A stretch of 64,000 nucleotides of DNA. Origin: CAYYKK01 sp046351395. GTDB lineage: Bacteria; Myxococcota_A; Polyangia; Polyangiales; Polyangiaceae. Shown piece after piece: positions 49,896-58,781 of this stretch. The notes beneath the pieces were generated by a model. It did no database searches. It was not told where the DNA came from and saw only the letters and a list, made by a program, of their open reading frames with translations. The translations under genes were made by a program, and so were the position numbers. Position 1 is the first letter of the stretch; every line of letters begins with the position of its first letter. The DNA lies in NCBI GenBank assembly GCA_046351395.1, contig JAXLYP010000028.1:1-64000 (forward strand), written 5' to 3'.

Positions 49896-50600
49896 GTGGG
49901 ACCCGAGGCGTCGAACGGCGAGGCGCGCTACCGCGTCGTGCACCGCATCGTCTATCGCTTCGCCGAGGCGGTGCGGGACGTGACGCTCGATCTCCGGTTG
50001 TCCCCGGACGACGGGCCTGGCCGGGTGATCGAGCACCACCAACTGATCGTCGATCCCCTGCCCCTTCGGCTAACGGAGAGGTTGCGGGACGCGAACAGGA
50101 ACCTCTTCGCGCGAGCAGAGCTCGCGGGCGCGCTCCGCACCCTCGAGATCGCCGCCGTAACGACCGTCCGCGCGCGCGCCCCCGCATCCGATCCCGTCGC
50201 GGTCTCGAGCCTCGAAGCGCAGCTCGCGCAAGCGGGTGTGCGCGCGCCGTCCCCAGGTCCCGCGTCGGGTCGATGCCGCGCGCTCACCGAGGACACGATC
50301 GCTCGTCTCCGCGCGATCGGCGTCGAGGCGGCGTACGTCTCGGGGTACCTCTTGCCAAGCGTCGATGGGCGCACCGACGCTCACGCGTGGGTGTCCGTCG
50401 CGGTCCCGGCGGCGGGAGCGGAGGCGGGCGCATGGCTCGACTTCGACCCGTCACTCCACGAGCTCGCGGGCGCGCGGCACATCCGGCTCGCTCGCGGACA
50501 CGGGTACGACGACGTCGCCCCCGTACTCGGCGCGCTCTCGGGACGAGGTCCGTTTCAGCTCGAGAGCGTCGTCCACGTCGAGCGGCTGCGGGCTGGTTGA
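49896..50600 (+). CDS. Compact transglutaminase-like protein, candidate type VI effector
   Basis: Predicted 234-residue soluble protein. Its N-terminal ~90 residues match the bacterial transglutaminase-like N domain (ARYRVVHRIVYRFAEAVRDV). The core is short but keeps the Cys in GRCRALTED, YVSGYLLPSVDGRTDAHAWV with the His, and AWLDFDPSLHE with the Asp, then ARGHGYDDVAPVLGALSG. The helical segment that usually precedes the Cys is reduced to about 20 residues. No signal peptide. It starts at GTG 49896, 5 bp after the PAAR-like gene, a common site for effector genes. It might crosslink or cleave target proteins, or be a housekeeping relative caught in the cluster. No immunity gene with clear features follows. 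Confidence 0.7.
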   Translation: MGPEASNGEARYRVVHRIVYRFAEAVRDVTLDLRLSPDDGPGRVIEHHQLIVDPLPLRLTERLRDANRNLFARAELAGALRTLEIAAVTTVRARAPASDPVAVSSLEAQLAQAGVRAPSPGPASGRCRALTEDTIARLRAIGVEAAYVSGYLLPSVDGRTDAHAWVSVAVPAAGAEAGAWLDFDPSLHELAGARHIRLARGHGYDDVAPVLGALSGRGPFQLESVVHVERLRAG

Positions 50601-50709
50601 AGGCGCCTGCGGCGCGCGATCTCGAAGGGTTGCGCGCGGAGATTCGTCGCGACGTCGGCGCGCTGTCGATGTCGTGGCGACGTCCGGCGCGGCTTGGTAG
50701 CGTGCGACT

Positions 50710-52173
50710 ATGTCGGTCGTTCGCGTCCTCCCGCTGACGCCGGTCGCGCATGGGAGTCGCGTGTTCCAGGCGGCGGGCCGCGTGGGCGTGTCGGTCGTGG
50801 TCAAGGTCGCGTACGCCCTCGTCTCCGGCGGCGTCGCGCGGCGCATGTCGATCGCGACCATGACGCGGGAGGATCTCGCGCCGTACCGACCGTTCGCCGA
50901 CGTCGTGTTCCGAGGGCGCGCGTACGCGCCGTCCGACACACCCGTCCCGGCGATGGCGGTTCGATTGACCCTCGCGCGTGGGCAGAAGACGCTGCTCGAC
51001 AAGAGGTTGATCGTGTCCGGAGATCGGGTCCACGCGCCGGGCCGCTCCGCGCCCGCCGCGACGCCGTTCCTCGAGATGCCGATCGTCTGGGAGCGCGCGC
51101 TCGGGGGAGACGGCTTCGACCTCAACCCCGTGGGCATCGGCGCGGCGCCGGACTCGACGGGCGCGCGACGCCTCCCGAACCTCTCCTACCCTGGCGTGGA
51201 GCTGCAGATGAGGCCCGCGTGCTTCGCGCCTCTCCCGCCCAACGCCCCGGCGCGCCTGCGCTTCCTCGGCGCTCGACGCGACGAGGTGCTCGGCCGAGCC
51301 GTCCCCGATCTCACGGATGCCATGCAGTACGGCTACTTCCAGGCCGCGCCGCCCGACCAGCAGATCGCGTTCCTCCGAGGAGACGAGACGATTCGCCTCG
51401 AGGGCCTGACCAAGGCGCCGGGGGCGTTCGTCACGGAGCTGCCGAACGAGGTCGCGCTCGCGCGCGCGTACGTCCCCGCGTCGGGTGCGACGCCGCTCGA
51501 GCTCGTCGCGGATGGGCTCGACATCGACGGCGACGCGCTCACCGCGTCGATCACGTGGCGCGGTTGCTTCACCGCGCTCGATCTCGACATGCTCCGCCAG
51601 ATGATCGTCGCCGTCGCGATCCAACCCGCCAAAGCGCGGGCGACGCTCGGTGATCACAGCCTGCAGTGGCCGGAGCCCGCGCTCGTCGAATCGTTCTACG
51701 CGGCGTTGAACGCGCCCGCGTTGGAGGAGCAGCGCACGATGGAGCTGTCCCAGCCGGCGCACATCGCCGCGGCTCGCACCGAGACCGTCCCGTTCAAGGG
51801 CGGAGACGCAAGGCGACGGGACAGCGTGCCTGAGCCAGCCTCCATTCCGGGCTCACCGTGGGCGACGCGTCCCTCCCTCAATCCGGTCGAGGCGCGAGAC
51901 GTGACCCAGACGATCGAGATCGAGGATCTCTCGCCGGCGACGCGTCGCGCGCTGCTGCCCGGCAGCAGCGACTTCGCCGTCGGTATGCCGAAGAGCGCGA
52001 CGCCCGCGCCGCGCAGCGCGCGATCACCGAGGAGCACCCGGCGAAAGGCATCCCACGATCCGTGGGCGAAGATCGACGAGACTCCCGCCCCAGAAGTGAA
52101 GCCCCCGCAGCCTAGGCCGCCGGAGAAGCCCTCCGCACGCGCGATACTGTACCAGAAGATTTCGAAGAAGTGA
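50710..52173 (+). CDS. DUF2169-domain protein, type VI-associated
   Basis: Predicted 487-residue protein. Residues about 1-300 form the DUF2169 domain (FADVVFRGRAYAPSDTPVPA, FLEMPIVWERALGGDGFDL, NLSYPGVELQMRPACFAPL, ITWRGCFTALDLDMLRQMI). The remaining ~150 residues are a low-complexity, Pro/Arg-rich tail (KPPQPRPPEKPSARAILYQK). It is the last gene of the payload cluster, 109 bp after the transglutaminase-like gene. The third DUF2169 protein of the window, it may load the tip or the neighbouring cargo; this is inferred from context. Confidence 0.82.
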   Translation: MSVVRVLPLTPVAHGSRVFQAAGRVGVSVVVKVAYALVSGGVARRMSIATMTREDLAPYRPFADVVFRGRAYAPSDTPVPAMAVRLTLARGQKTLLDKRLIVSGDRVHAPGRSAPAATPFLEMPIVWERALGGDGFDLNPVGIGAAPDSTGARRLPNLSYPGVELQMRPACFAPLPPNAPARLRFLGARRDEVLGRAVPDLTDAMQYGYFQAAPPDQQIAFLRGDETIRLEGLTKAPGAFVTELPNEVALARAYVPASGATPLELVADGLDIDGDALTASITWRGCFTALDLDMLRQMIVAVAIQPAKARATLGDHSLQWPEPALVESFYAALNAPALEEQRTMELSQPAHIAAARTETVPFKGGDARRRDSVPEPASIPGSPWATRPSLNPVEARDVTQTIEIEDLSPATRRALLPGSSDFAVGMPKSATPAPRSARSPRSTRRKASHDPWAKIDETPAPEVKPPQPRPPEKPSARAILYQKISKK

Positions 52174-52225
52174 CGGGGCCGTTGTCCGCCTCGGCGCGGA
52201 GAACGGAACGGCCTACTGGACGTCG

Positions 52226-53827
52226 CTACCTTCGGACGTCGGACTCGAGCACGCAGGTCACTGCATTCACGCGCGAAGCCCCGTTGAGATCCGCGATGAC
52301 GTACTCGGCGCGCCCACTCACTCGAAGGAGCGTGACCGTCGCCGAGTTGGGGAAGTTTGCGGCTACAAGTGCCCACGCCTTCGAGATGGGGCATCGATCG
52401 TCGGGCAAGGGCGCGAACCTCACCGCGTTGGAAGTCGCGCCCGACTGCTTCGTCAAGAGAAGGTTCCCGCCGCCGACCGTCACGAGCATCTCGCGCCCAC
52501 TCCCGCCGACGAACGTGAAGAGGGTGGGGCTCCGCGTGTCCGGCCGAAGGTCGAGGGTGCCGTGGACGACGTTGATCATCGAAATTCCGGCGAGGTAGGC
52601 CGAGGGATCGAAGCGCTTCATGCTCTTCACGGCGAGCGCGGTGAGCTCGTCCGGGTCCACCGCAGCGAGGTCCGCGAACGGGAGAGGCACGCAGATGTCG
52701 AGGTAGTCCTGGGCGCAGCCGATCGACTTTTGCGGAACGAGTCCGGGCGAGGCGACGGGCAGCTCGACGCTGGATCGAGCGTCCTTCGCGCGCGCGTCCG
52801 CCCCGCGCTTGTGCGTTTGCGTGGTGCCCATCGCGAGGATCGCCGCGACGGTGACCCCCGCCGCGACGACGAGCCCACCCGCAAAAGCGAGCGCGACGCG
52901 CGCCTTCGACCTGCGCGCGATCGGGGCGGCAGGGGTCTCCTGCACCACCGTCGCGCGCGGCGCGATCGGGACGACGTGGGACGACGTCTGCCTCGGCGCA
53001 GCCGCCGCGCGCAGGCCTTGGAGCACCTCGAAGACGTGGCGCATCGGTGGGCGCTCGGCGGCGTTCGGCGCGAGCATCGCGTCGACGAGCTGCGCGAGCG
53101 CGTGCGGAGTCGAGGGCGCCCGCTCGGCGACGCGAGGCGCGCGCTCGGACGTCAACCGGAGCACGATCTCGAGCACGTCGCGGCCCTCGAACGGCCGCGC
53201 GCCCGTGATCGCGTGAAACAGCGTAGCGCCGAGGGAGAAGACGTCGCTCTGCGCGCCGACGTCGGCGTCGGCGCGCGCCTGCTCCGGCGACATGTACGCG
53301 GGCGTCCCGAGCATGGCGCCAGCCTCGGTGAGCGCCATTCCGCGCTCGTTCGGCCGCCGGACGCGGGCGATGCCGAAGTCGAGGAGCTTCACCGACCGCG
53401 CCGAACCGCTCACCAGGAAGACGTTCGCGGGTTTCACGTCCCGATGAACCACCCCCTTCCCGTGGGCGCCCGCGAGCGCAGACGAGAGCGCGAGCCCCAC
53501 GTCGACGACCTCGATGGCCAGCATCGGACCTCGCGCGAGCCGCGCCTTCAGCGTCTCGCCCTCGAGCCACTCCATCGCGAGGAAGGGCTCGTTCGCCGGC
53601 GTTCGGCCGTGCGCCACGTACCGCACGACGGCGGGGTGCTGGAGCTCGACCATCACCTCGGCTTCGCGCTGGAACCGAGCGACCTCGACGGCGTCGGTCT
53701 GCTGCATCACCTTCACCGCGACGATCCCGCCGCGCGCGAGATCGCGCGCGCGGAAGACGACCCCCATCGCCCCCTCACCGGCGCGGGCCTCGAGCTGGAA
53801 GCGATCGAGGACGTCGCCCTCTTTCAC
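52226..53827 (-). CDS. Transmembrane Ser/Thr protein kinase
   Basis: Predicted 533-residue kinase. The catalytic domain (about residues 8-270) shows GEGAMGVVFRARD, lysine in GIVAVKVMQQ, HRDVKPANVFL, DFGIARV and GTPAYMSPEQ. One membrane helix (VALAFAGGLVVAAGVTVAAIL) follows near residue 320. The C-terminal ~170 residues are extracytoplasmic, with cysteines (IGCAQDYLDICVPLP), and may be a sensor. It starts at GTG 53827 overlapping the galE stop (GTGA), the third gene of an operon with the aminotransferase and galE. A regulatory link to sugar nucleotide synthesis is possible but unproven. Confidence 0.9.
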   Translation of the reverse strand: MKEGDVLDRFQLEARAGEGAMGVVFRARDLARGGIVAVKVMQQTDAVEVARFQREAEVMVELQHPAVVRYVAHGRTPANEPFLAMEWLEGETLKARLARGPMLAIEVVDVGLALSSALAGAHGKGVVHRDVKPANVFLVSGSARSVKLLDFGIARVRRPNERGMALTEAGAMLGTPAYMSPEQARADADVGAQSDVFSLGATLFHAITGARPFEGRDVLEIVLRLTSERAPRVAERAPSTPHALAQLVDAMLAPNAAERPPMRHVFEVLQGLRAAAAPRQTSSHVVPIAPRATVVQETPAAPIARRSKARVALAFAGGLVVAAGVTVAAILAMGTTQTHKRGADARAKDARSSVELPVASPGLVPQKSIGCAQDYLDICVPLPFADLAAVDPDELTALAVKSMKRFDPSAYLAGISMINVVHGTLDLRPDTRSPTLFTFVGGSGREMLVTVGGGNLLLTKQSGATSNAVRFAPLPDDRCPISKAWALVAANFPNSATVTLLRVSGRAEYVIADLNGASRVNAVTCVLESDVRR

Positions 53828-54816
53828 GTCTCGAGGTTATCGCGAGCGTGCCAGCGGAACGCGGTCTCCACGATCGCGTCGATCGTCGGGTATCGCGGCG
53901 CCCACCCGAGCACGCGGCGCGCCTTCTCGGCGTTCGCGACGAGGACGGCCGGATCTCCGGGGCGCCGGGGCGCGATGCGGAGCGTGACGGGCTTACCGAC
54001 GGCGCGCTCGACCGCGCCGACGACCTCTCGCACCGAGTGCCCACGCCCGGTGCCGAGGTTGTACGCGTCGCTCGCGCCGCCAGCGAGGAGCGCCTCGAGC
54101 GCGAGGAGGTGAGCGCTCGCGAGATCACAGACGTGCACGTAGTCCCTCACGCACGTCCCGTCCGGGGTCGGGTAATCGTCGCCGAAGATCGAGAGCTCTC
54201 CCGCCCCCATCGCGCTCCGGATCGCGAGCGGGACGATGTGCGTCTCGGGGTCGTGGCGCTCGCCGATCCGAGCGCTCGGGTGCGCTCCCGCCGCGTTGAA
54301 ATAGCGGAGCGCGATCGAGCGGAGGCCGTGGGCGCGGTCGTACTCCCGGAGGATCTGCTCGACCATGAGCTTCGACTGACCGTACGGGTTGATCGGTCGC
54401 TGCGGCGTCGCCTCGTCGATCGCCTCCACGTCGGGCGTCCCGAACGTCGCGCACGTGGACGAGAACACGAACTTGTCGACGCCCGCCTCGCGCATCGCCT
54501 CGAGCAGGGTGAGCGTCCCGGCGACGTTGTTGTGGAAGTACGCGCCCGGCTCGCGCACGGAATCGCCCACGTAGGCGAGCGCCGCGAAGTGCATGACGGC
54601 GACGGGCGCGTGGCGCGCGAACACGTCCCGGAGGAGCGCGGCGTCGTGCGTACTGCCCCGCTCGATGGGCGCGCCGAGGCGCTCGGCGATGCGCGGCGCC
54701 GAGTTGCGGAAGTCGTCGAGGATGATGGGCGCGTAGCCGGCCTCCTCGAGGGCGACGACCATGTGGCTCCCGATGTAGCCCCCGCCGCCGGTGACGAGGA
54801 CGCGCCGCGCGGACAC
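53824..54816 (-). CDS. galE: UDP-glucose 4-epimerase
   Basis: Predicted 330-residue NAD-dependent enzyme that interconverts UDP-glucose and UDP-galactose, feeding surface polysaccharides. It has VLVTGGGGYIGSHMVVALEE (NAD site), FSSTCATFG with the catalytic Ser, NPYGQSKLMVEQ with the YxxxK pair, and DYVHVCDLASAH. The length matches GalE. Its start is 3 bp from the aminotransferase stop, and its stop overlaps the kinase start. The related epimerase/dehydratase families cannot be excluded, but the DDFRNSAPRI loop fits GalE. Confidence 0.92.
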   Translation of the reverse strand: MSARRVLVTGGGGYIGSHMVVALEEAGYAPIILDDFRNSAPRIAERLGAPIERGSTHDAALLRDVFARHAPVAVMHFAALAYVGDSVREPGAYFHNNVAGTLTLLEAMREAGVDKFVFSSTCATFGTPDVEAIDEATPQRPINPYGQSKLMVEQILREYDRAHGLRSIALRYFNAAGAHPSARIGERHDPETHIVPLAIRSAMGAGELSIFGDDYPTPDGTCVRDYVHVCDLASAHLLALEALLAGGASDAYNLGTGRGHSVREVVGAVERAVGKPVTLRIAPRRPGDPAVLVANAEKARRVLGWAPRYPTIDAIVETAFRWHARDNLET

Positions 54817-54819
54817 GCG

Positions 54820-56049
54820 TCAGCCCTTGCGCGCCGCGCGCACGCCGCGGGACTGGATGGCGCCGACGAGGCGCTCGACGTCCTTCTCGGCGACGCTCGC
54901 GAGCGCGATGCGGAGGCCGCCCGCCTGCGGCACCACGAAGATCGCGTCCTTCTTGAGATCGAGCGCGATCTCGGACGCGCCGTCGGTGAACACGGTCGTG
55001 AAGAAGCCCCCGTCGTAGCGCGGGTACGGCAGCTCCGCGGCGCCAGCACACGCGTTCCACCGCGCGACGCGGCGCGCGAGGAGCTCGACGCACTTCGCGC
55101 GCTCGGCGTCGACCTTCGCGCGCAGCGCCGGGTCGAGGAGGATCCGCGCGAACGCGCTCATCGCCCCCGCGTTGACGTTCGACCACGTGCCCCGGCACGA
55201 GAACGAGAGCGCGTTCGTGATGCGCTGGCGCTCGTCGTCCGCGGAGTGGAGCGCGACGAGCGCGCCGACGCGCTGGCCATATTCGAGGAACGTCTTCGAC
55301 GCGGACCACGCGAAGAGGACGAGCGCCTTCGGCACGAGCTTCGACATCTCCTGGACCATCACGTCGAGGGGCTGCGGCCCGAACCGGGCGTACGCGACGT
55401 CCAAGCAGATCGTGATCGGACCCCGCGACGCGCGCGCCTCGACGATCTCGCGCACGGCCGACCACTCCCCCGCGTCGAACGAGTAGCCGGTCGGGTTGTG
55501 GCAGGGCGAGTTCAGGAACACCAGCGCGCGCCCTTGCTTCTCGAGGACGCTGTCGAGCTCGCGCTCGAACGCGCCGAGGTGGAGCGCCCCTTTCTCGTCG
55601 AACATGGTGAACGTGCGGAGAGTGCGGTCCGACTCCTCCGCGAGCGTCTTGTACGGGCCCCAATAGAAGGACGAGGTGAGCAGCGCGTCCCCGGGGGAGA
55701 GGAAGTTCGCGATCGCGTGGCGCAGCGCCCCCGTTCCCCCGGGGGTCGCGACGGCGGTCGCCCACCTGGACGGCTCGCTGTCGCCGAGCAGATCGCGGAT
55801 GACTCCCTGAAGAAACTCCGCGTTCCCCCCGATCGGCGCGTACGCGGCGGAGACCCGAGCGGGGGTCTCTCGGAGGACCTCGACCACGGAGTCGAGGAGC
55901 GCGAGCGATCCGTCGTCCTCGAGCAGCGACCCGACGGTCGCGTTGATGACGGGCTCGCCTCCGCGCGCGCGCGCGCGCGCCTCCGTGTTGAGCGCGAAGA
56001 TGGGATCGTCGGACGGACGCGTCGTCCGTCCAGGGATCAGGAACGCCAT
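54820..56049 (-). CDS. Class I/II aminotransferase (aromatic/aspartate type)
   Basis: Predicted 409-residue PLP enzyme. It has a pyridoxal-site region (TPGGTGALRHAIANFLSPGD), the substrate Asn in NSPCHNPTGYSFDAGEWSAV, the PLP lysine in FAWSASKTFLEYGQR and a late Arg in GLRIALASVAEK. The fold is that of aspartate/aromatic aminotransferases; the amino donor is not settled. ATG 56049 gives the expected N-terminus (MAFLIPGRTTRPSDDPIFAL); a longer frame to 58455 is antisense to the subtilase. First gene of the operon with galE and the kinase. Divergent from the subtilase gene, 81 bp apart. Confidence 0.88.
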   Translation of the reverse strand: MAFLIPGRTTRPSDDPIFALNTEARARARGGEPVINATVGSLLEDDGSLALLDSVVEVLRETPARVSAAYAPIGGNAEFLQGVIRDLLGDSEPSRWATAVATPGGTGALRHAIANFLSPGDALLTSSFYWGPYKTLAEESDRTLRTFTMFDEKGALHLGAFERELDSVLEKQGRALVFLNSPCHNPTGYSFDAGEWSAVREIVEARASRGPITICLDVAYARFGPQPLDVMVQEMSKLVPKALVLFAWSASKTFLEYGQRVGALVALHSADDERQRITNALSFSCRGTWSNVNAGAMSAFARILLDPALRAKVDAERAKCVELLARRVARWNACAGAAELPYPRYDGGFFTTVFTDGASEIALDLKKDAIFVVPQAGGLRIALASVAEKDVERLVGAIQSRGVRAARKG

Positions 56050-56130
56050 GACGCCCGGTAGCACGTTAAGAAACCGCGTGCTCGTACCTCGGACGTGGCA
56101 CCGCTCCGGGGTCGAGCTACGCTGCGCGGC

Positions 56131-57915
56131 ATGGGGTTCCGTACGAAGCTGGTGGTCGCGTTGGGCGCGCTCGCGCTCGTTCCTGCGGGGGCGGCGTTCG
56201 CCGCTCCATCGAGCTCGCCGGGGTCGAGCGGGCCGGGGTCGAGCTGGTCGGGTCCACCGGAGGGCGCGTGGACGTCCGAGGACTCCTGGGACATCCCCGG
56301 GGCCGTCGTCATCGACGAGAGGGACGACACGAGCGCGAGCGAGGACGAGACGCTGTTCTCGAAGCTCCGGAGCAAGTTCCGTGACCTCGTGGTCGTCGAT
56401 ACGGATCTGGTCGCGTCCACGCACATCCATCTCGCATACGTCGATCCGAGCGAGGTGAACGACCTCGTCGCCGCCGCCTCGGCGGACGCGTCGGTCGAGG
56501 GCGCCGAGCCGCTCGCGTACGTCCGCGCGATGTTCACGCCGAACGACCCGCTCTTCGAGAAGCAGTGGCACATGGAGCGCATCGGCGCGCAGGCCGCTTG
56601 GGACTACTCGTCCGGTCGTGGAGCGACCGTCGCCGTCGTCGATACGGGCGTCGCGTGCGAAGACTTCGAGCAGTTCACGAAGGGGACGGACCTCGCGGAC
56701 ACGCGGTGCGTCGGCGGCTGGAACTTCGTGACGAACACGGAGCACGCGAACGACGATCAGGGCCACGGCACCCACGTCGCCGGGACGATCGCGCAGTCGA
56801 CCAACAACGGCATCGGCGCCGTCGGCGTCGCGTTCGACGCGCGCCTCATGCCGGTGAAGGTCCTGAACTCGCAGGGCTGGGGCACGACGGAGGACGTGGC
56901 GAGCGGGATCCGCTGGGCGGCCGATCACGGCGCGCAGGTGATCAACCTGAGCCTCGGCGGCCCGCGCAACTCGAAGATCATGGAGGACGCAGTGACCTAC
57001 GCGCACGACCACGGCGCGGTCGTGATCGCCGCCGCGGGCAACTCGGGCGGCTCGGTCGGTTACCCGGGCGGCTGCGAGCACGCCGTGGGCGTCTCCGCGA
57101 GCGACGAGAACGACAAGCTCGCGAACTTCTCGTCGCGCGGCCCCGAGGTCGACATCGCGGCTCCGGGCACGAACGTCACTCAGCAGACGATCTGCAACGG
57201 CGGGAAGAACAAGTGCGAGGTGTTCCCCGCGTACAACGGCACGTCGATGGCGACGCCGCACGTGGCGGGCGTCGCCGCGCTCCTCGTCGCGCAGGGCATC
57301 ACGGATCCGGACGCGATCGAGGACGCTCTGAAGTCGAGCGCCCGCGTCGTGGACGACAGCGAAGCCGGCAAGAAGCTCTACGGCTCCGGGATCCTGGACG
57401 GAGCGAACGCCGTGCGGAAGACGGCGGAGACGCAGGCCGCGTGGCGGCTCGCGCTCCTCGCCGGGTTGTCGATCGTGATCGGCATCGCCGCCCGAAAGAA
57501 GAACCGGGACGCGACATCCCCCTTCAACTTCGCGTACATCGTCGGCGGCCTCCTCGCGGGGCCGGGGCTCTTCTTCTTCGCGCCGCTCCTCTTCTCGCGC
57601 GTCGCCCTCCCGATCGATCTCGCGGCGCGGCCGCTCGGGGACATGGACCTCTACCTCGGCGTCTCGTGGCACAAGTACCTGCCGCTCGCGAACGCGCTCA
57701 TCCCCGCGGTGCTCTCCGCCGTGACGTTCCAGATCAAGGCGCTCCGGCCGTTCGTCGCCGGGATCGCCGCAGGAACGGCGGCCTACTTGCTCGCGACGCT
57801 CGGGCTCCATCAGATGCGCGGGCCGTTCGGCACGGTGCTGCTCTCGGTGTGGTGCTCCGCGAACGCGTTCTTCTGCTACCTCATCGCGCGCATGCAGCTC
57901 GCGGAGAACAAGTAG
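56131..57915 (+). CDS. Subtilisin-type protease with a multi-helix membrane tail
   Basis: Predicted 594-residue exported serine protease. A signal peptide (MGFRTKLVVALGALALVPAG) is followed by a propeptide region (about residues 40-150) and the S8 catalytic domain. The catalytic residues are Asp in ATVAVVDTGVA, His in GHGTHVAGTIAQS, Asn in AAAGNSGG and Ser in NGTSMATPHVAG. After about residue 430 come five hydrophobic segments (LALLAGLSIVIGIAA, IVGGLLAGPGLFFFAPLL and others), so the enzyme is probably tethered in the membrane with its active site outside the cytoplasm. A multi-helix tail on a subtilase is uncommon. ATG 56131 opens the signal peptide. Confidence 0.9.
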   Translation: MGFRTKLVVALGALALVPAGAAFAAPSSSPGSSGPGSSWSGPPEGAWTSEDSWDIPGAVVIDERDDTSASEDETLFSKLRSKFRDLVVVDTDLVASTHIHLAYVDPSEVNDLVAAASADASVEGAEPLAYVRAMFTPNDPLFEKQWHMERIGAQAAWDYSSGRGATVAVVDTGVACEDFEQFTKGTDLADTRCVGGWNFVTNTEHANDDQGHGTHVAGTIAQSTNNGIGAVGVAFDARLMPVKVLNSQGWGTTEDVASGIRWAADHGAQVINLSLGGPRNSKIMEDAVTYAHDHGAVVIAAAGNSGGSVGYPGGCEHAVGVSASDENDKLANFSSRGPEVDIAAPGTNVTQQTICNGGKNKCEVFPAYNGTSMATPHVAGVAALLVAQGITDPDAIEDALKSSARVVDDSEAGKKLYGSGILDGANAVRKTAETQAAWRLALLAGLSIVIGIAARKKNRDATSPFNFAYIVGGLLAGPGLFFFAPLLFSRVALPIDLAARPLGDMDLYLGVSWHKYLPLANALIPAVLSAVTFQIKALRPFVAGIAAGTAAYLLATLGLHQMRGPFGTVLLSVWCSANAFFCYLIARMQLAENK

Positions 57916-57934
57916 CCGCGGTAGGGTCCTCCCG

Positions 57935-58276
57935 ATGTCCTCGCACGACCGCGCGCCGGCCCGACCGGCGCGCCCCGATCCCTTCCTCCGAGCGGCTGCC
58001 ACCGTTCTCCTCGTGGTGCTGCCTTCGTTGACGCTCGGCGCCTGCGGCGGCAGCGCGAGCGAGACGCCTTGGCCCGTGGAGCCGGACAACGTGGACCTCG
58101 GCCCGGTGGGGGAATCGCGCGCGGAGGAGGCTGGGACAGCTTCCCCCGCGAGCTCGGGGTCGCCCTCGGATCGGGCGGAGCCTGCGATGGATGACGCGAC
58201 GGTCGCACCTCCGCGAAAGAAACCCTCCCCTCCACCCGCGGGAACGCCCGAGGTCGGCGCTCCGGGCCCGCTGTAA
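57935..58276 (+). CDS. Small Pro/Ser-rich lipoprotein
   Basis: Predicted 113-residue lipoprotein. A hydrophobic segment (ATVLLVVLPSLTLGAC) ends in a lipobox, followed by a disordered, acidic and proline-rich chain. 19 bp after the subtilase gene and possibly co-transcribed. No family or role could be assigned. Confidence 0.6.
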   Translation: MSSHDRAPARPARPDPFLRAAATVLLVVLPSLTLGACGGSASETPWPVEPDNVDLGPVGESRAEEAGTASPASSGSPSDRAEPAMDDATVAPPRKKPSPPPAGTPEVGAPGPL

Positions 58277-58367
58277 AACAACGGCGGCTCGGTTTCTTCC
58301 GAACCCACCAGGTCGACCCAGATCGCGCGAGCGGCCCCGCTGAAACCGAATAGGCTTGGAGGGGTCG

Positions 58368-58778
58368 ATGACGGAATTTCGTTCGAAGGTGACCCTGCGA
58401 CCTCGGTCGAAGCTGGAGCGCATCCTCGACCTCGCGTGTGAGGAGCCGACGCCACCGCCGACCCCGGAGTACAAGGCGCTCCGCCTTCGAAAGCAGAGCG
58501 AGGTCGCTCCCTCCGTGGTCGCGGTCAGGGTGGCGGCGCGGCTCGGGTACCCGGGCAACGAGCCCGCGGCGATCTCTCGCGCGCTCGACGCCGAGGTCCC
58601 CGAGGGGGACGTGACGAGCGTCGCGTGGCGTGCGCACTACAGCCTTCAAATGATCGGGGAGCGGTGGTGTCACGCGGAACAGACCGAGTGCGCCGCGTGT
58701 CCTGTGCGCACGGTCTGTGACTATCGAGGACTCGGACTCGATCCGGCGGTTCGCGTCGTCTTGCCTGGTCCCGCGTGA
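58368..58778 (+). CDS. Orphan endonuclease III-like Fe-S protein, catalytic half missing
   Basis: Predicted 136-residue protein. The C-terminus has C-x6-C-x2-C-x5-C (RWCHAEQTECAACPVRTVC), the exact spacing of the 4Fe-4S loop of endonuclease III/MutY enzymes. Before it, VRVAARLGY fits the RVxxRLG segment of the family, but the catalytic Asp position aligns with Ser and the helix-hairpin-helix is absent. It thus keeps only the second half of the fold and should not cut DNA on its own. It could be a redox or DNA-damage sensor, a partner subunit, or a decayed copy. ATG 58368 has GGAGGGG upstream. The next gene starts 3 bp later. Confidence 0.6.
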   Translation: MTEFRSKVTLRPRSKLERILDLACEEPTPPPTPEYKALRLRKQSEVAPSVVAVRVAARLGYPGNEPAAISRALDAEVPEGDVTSVAWRAHYSLQMIGERWCHAEQTECAACPVRTVCDYRGLGLDPAVRVVLPGPA

Positions 58779-58781
58779 GCC

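Noticed and set aside
40501..52173. Complete type VI secretion system
   Set aside because: Only spike, tip and cargo-type genes are present. No sheath, tube, baseplate, ClpV or TssJLM gene was found, so the core must be elsewhere.
56050..58455. Long minus-strand frame joined to the aminotransferase
   Set aside because: The extra ~800 codons are antisense to the subtilase, the small lipoprotein and part of the Fe-S protein gene, and show no domain. ATG 56049 gives the normal aminotransferase N-terminus.
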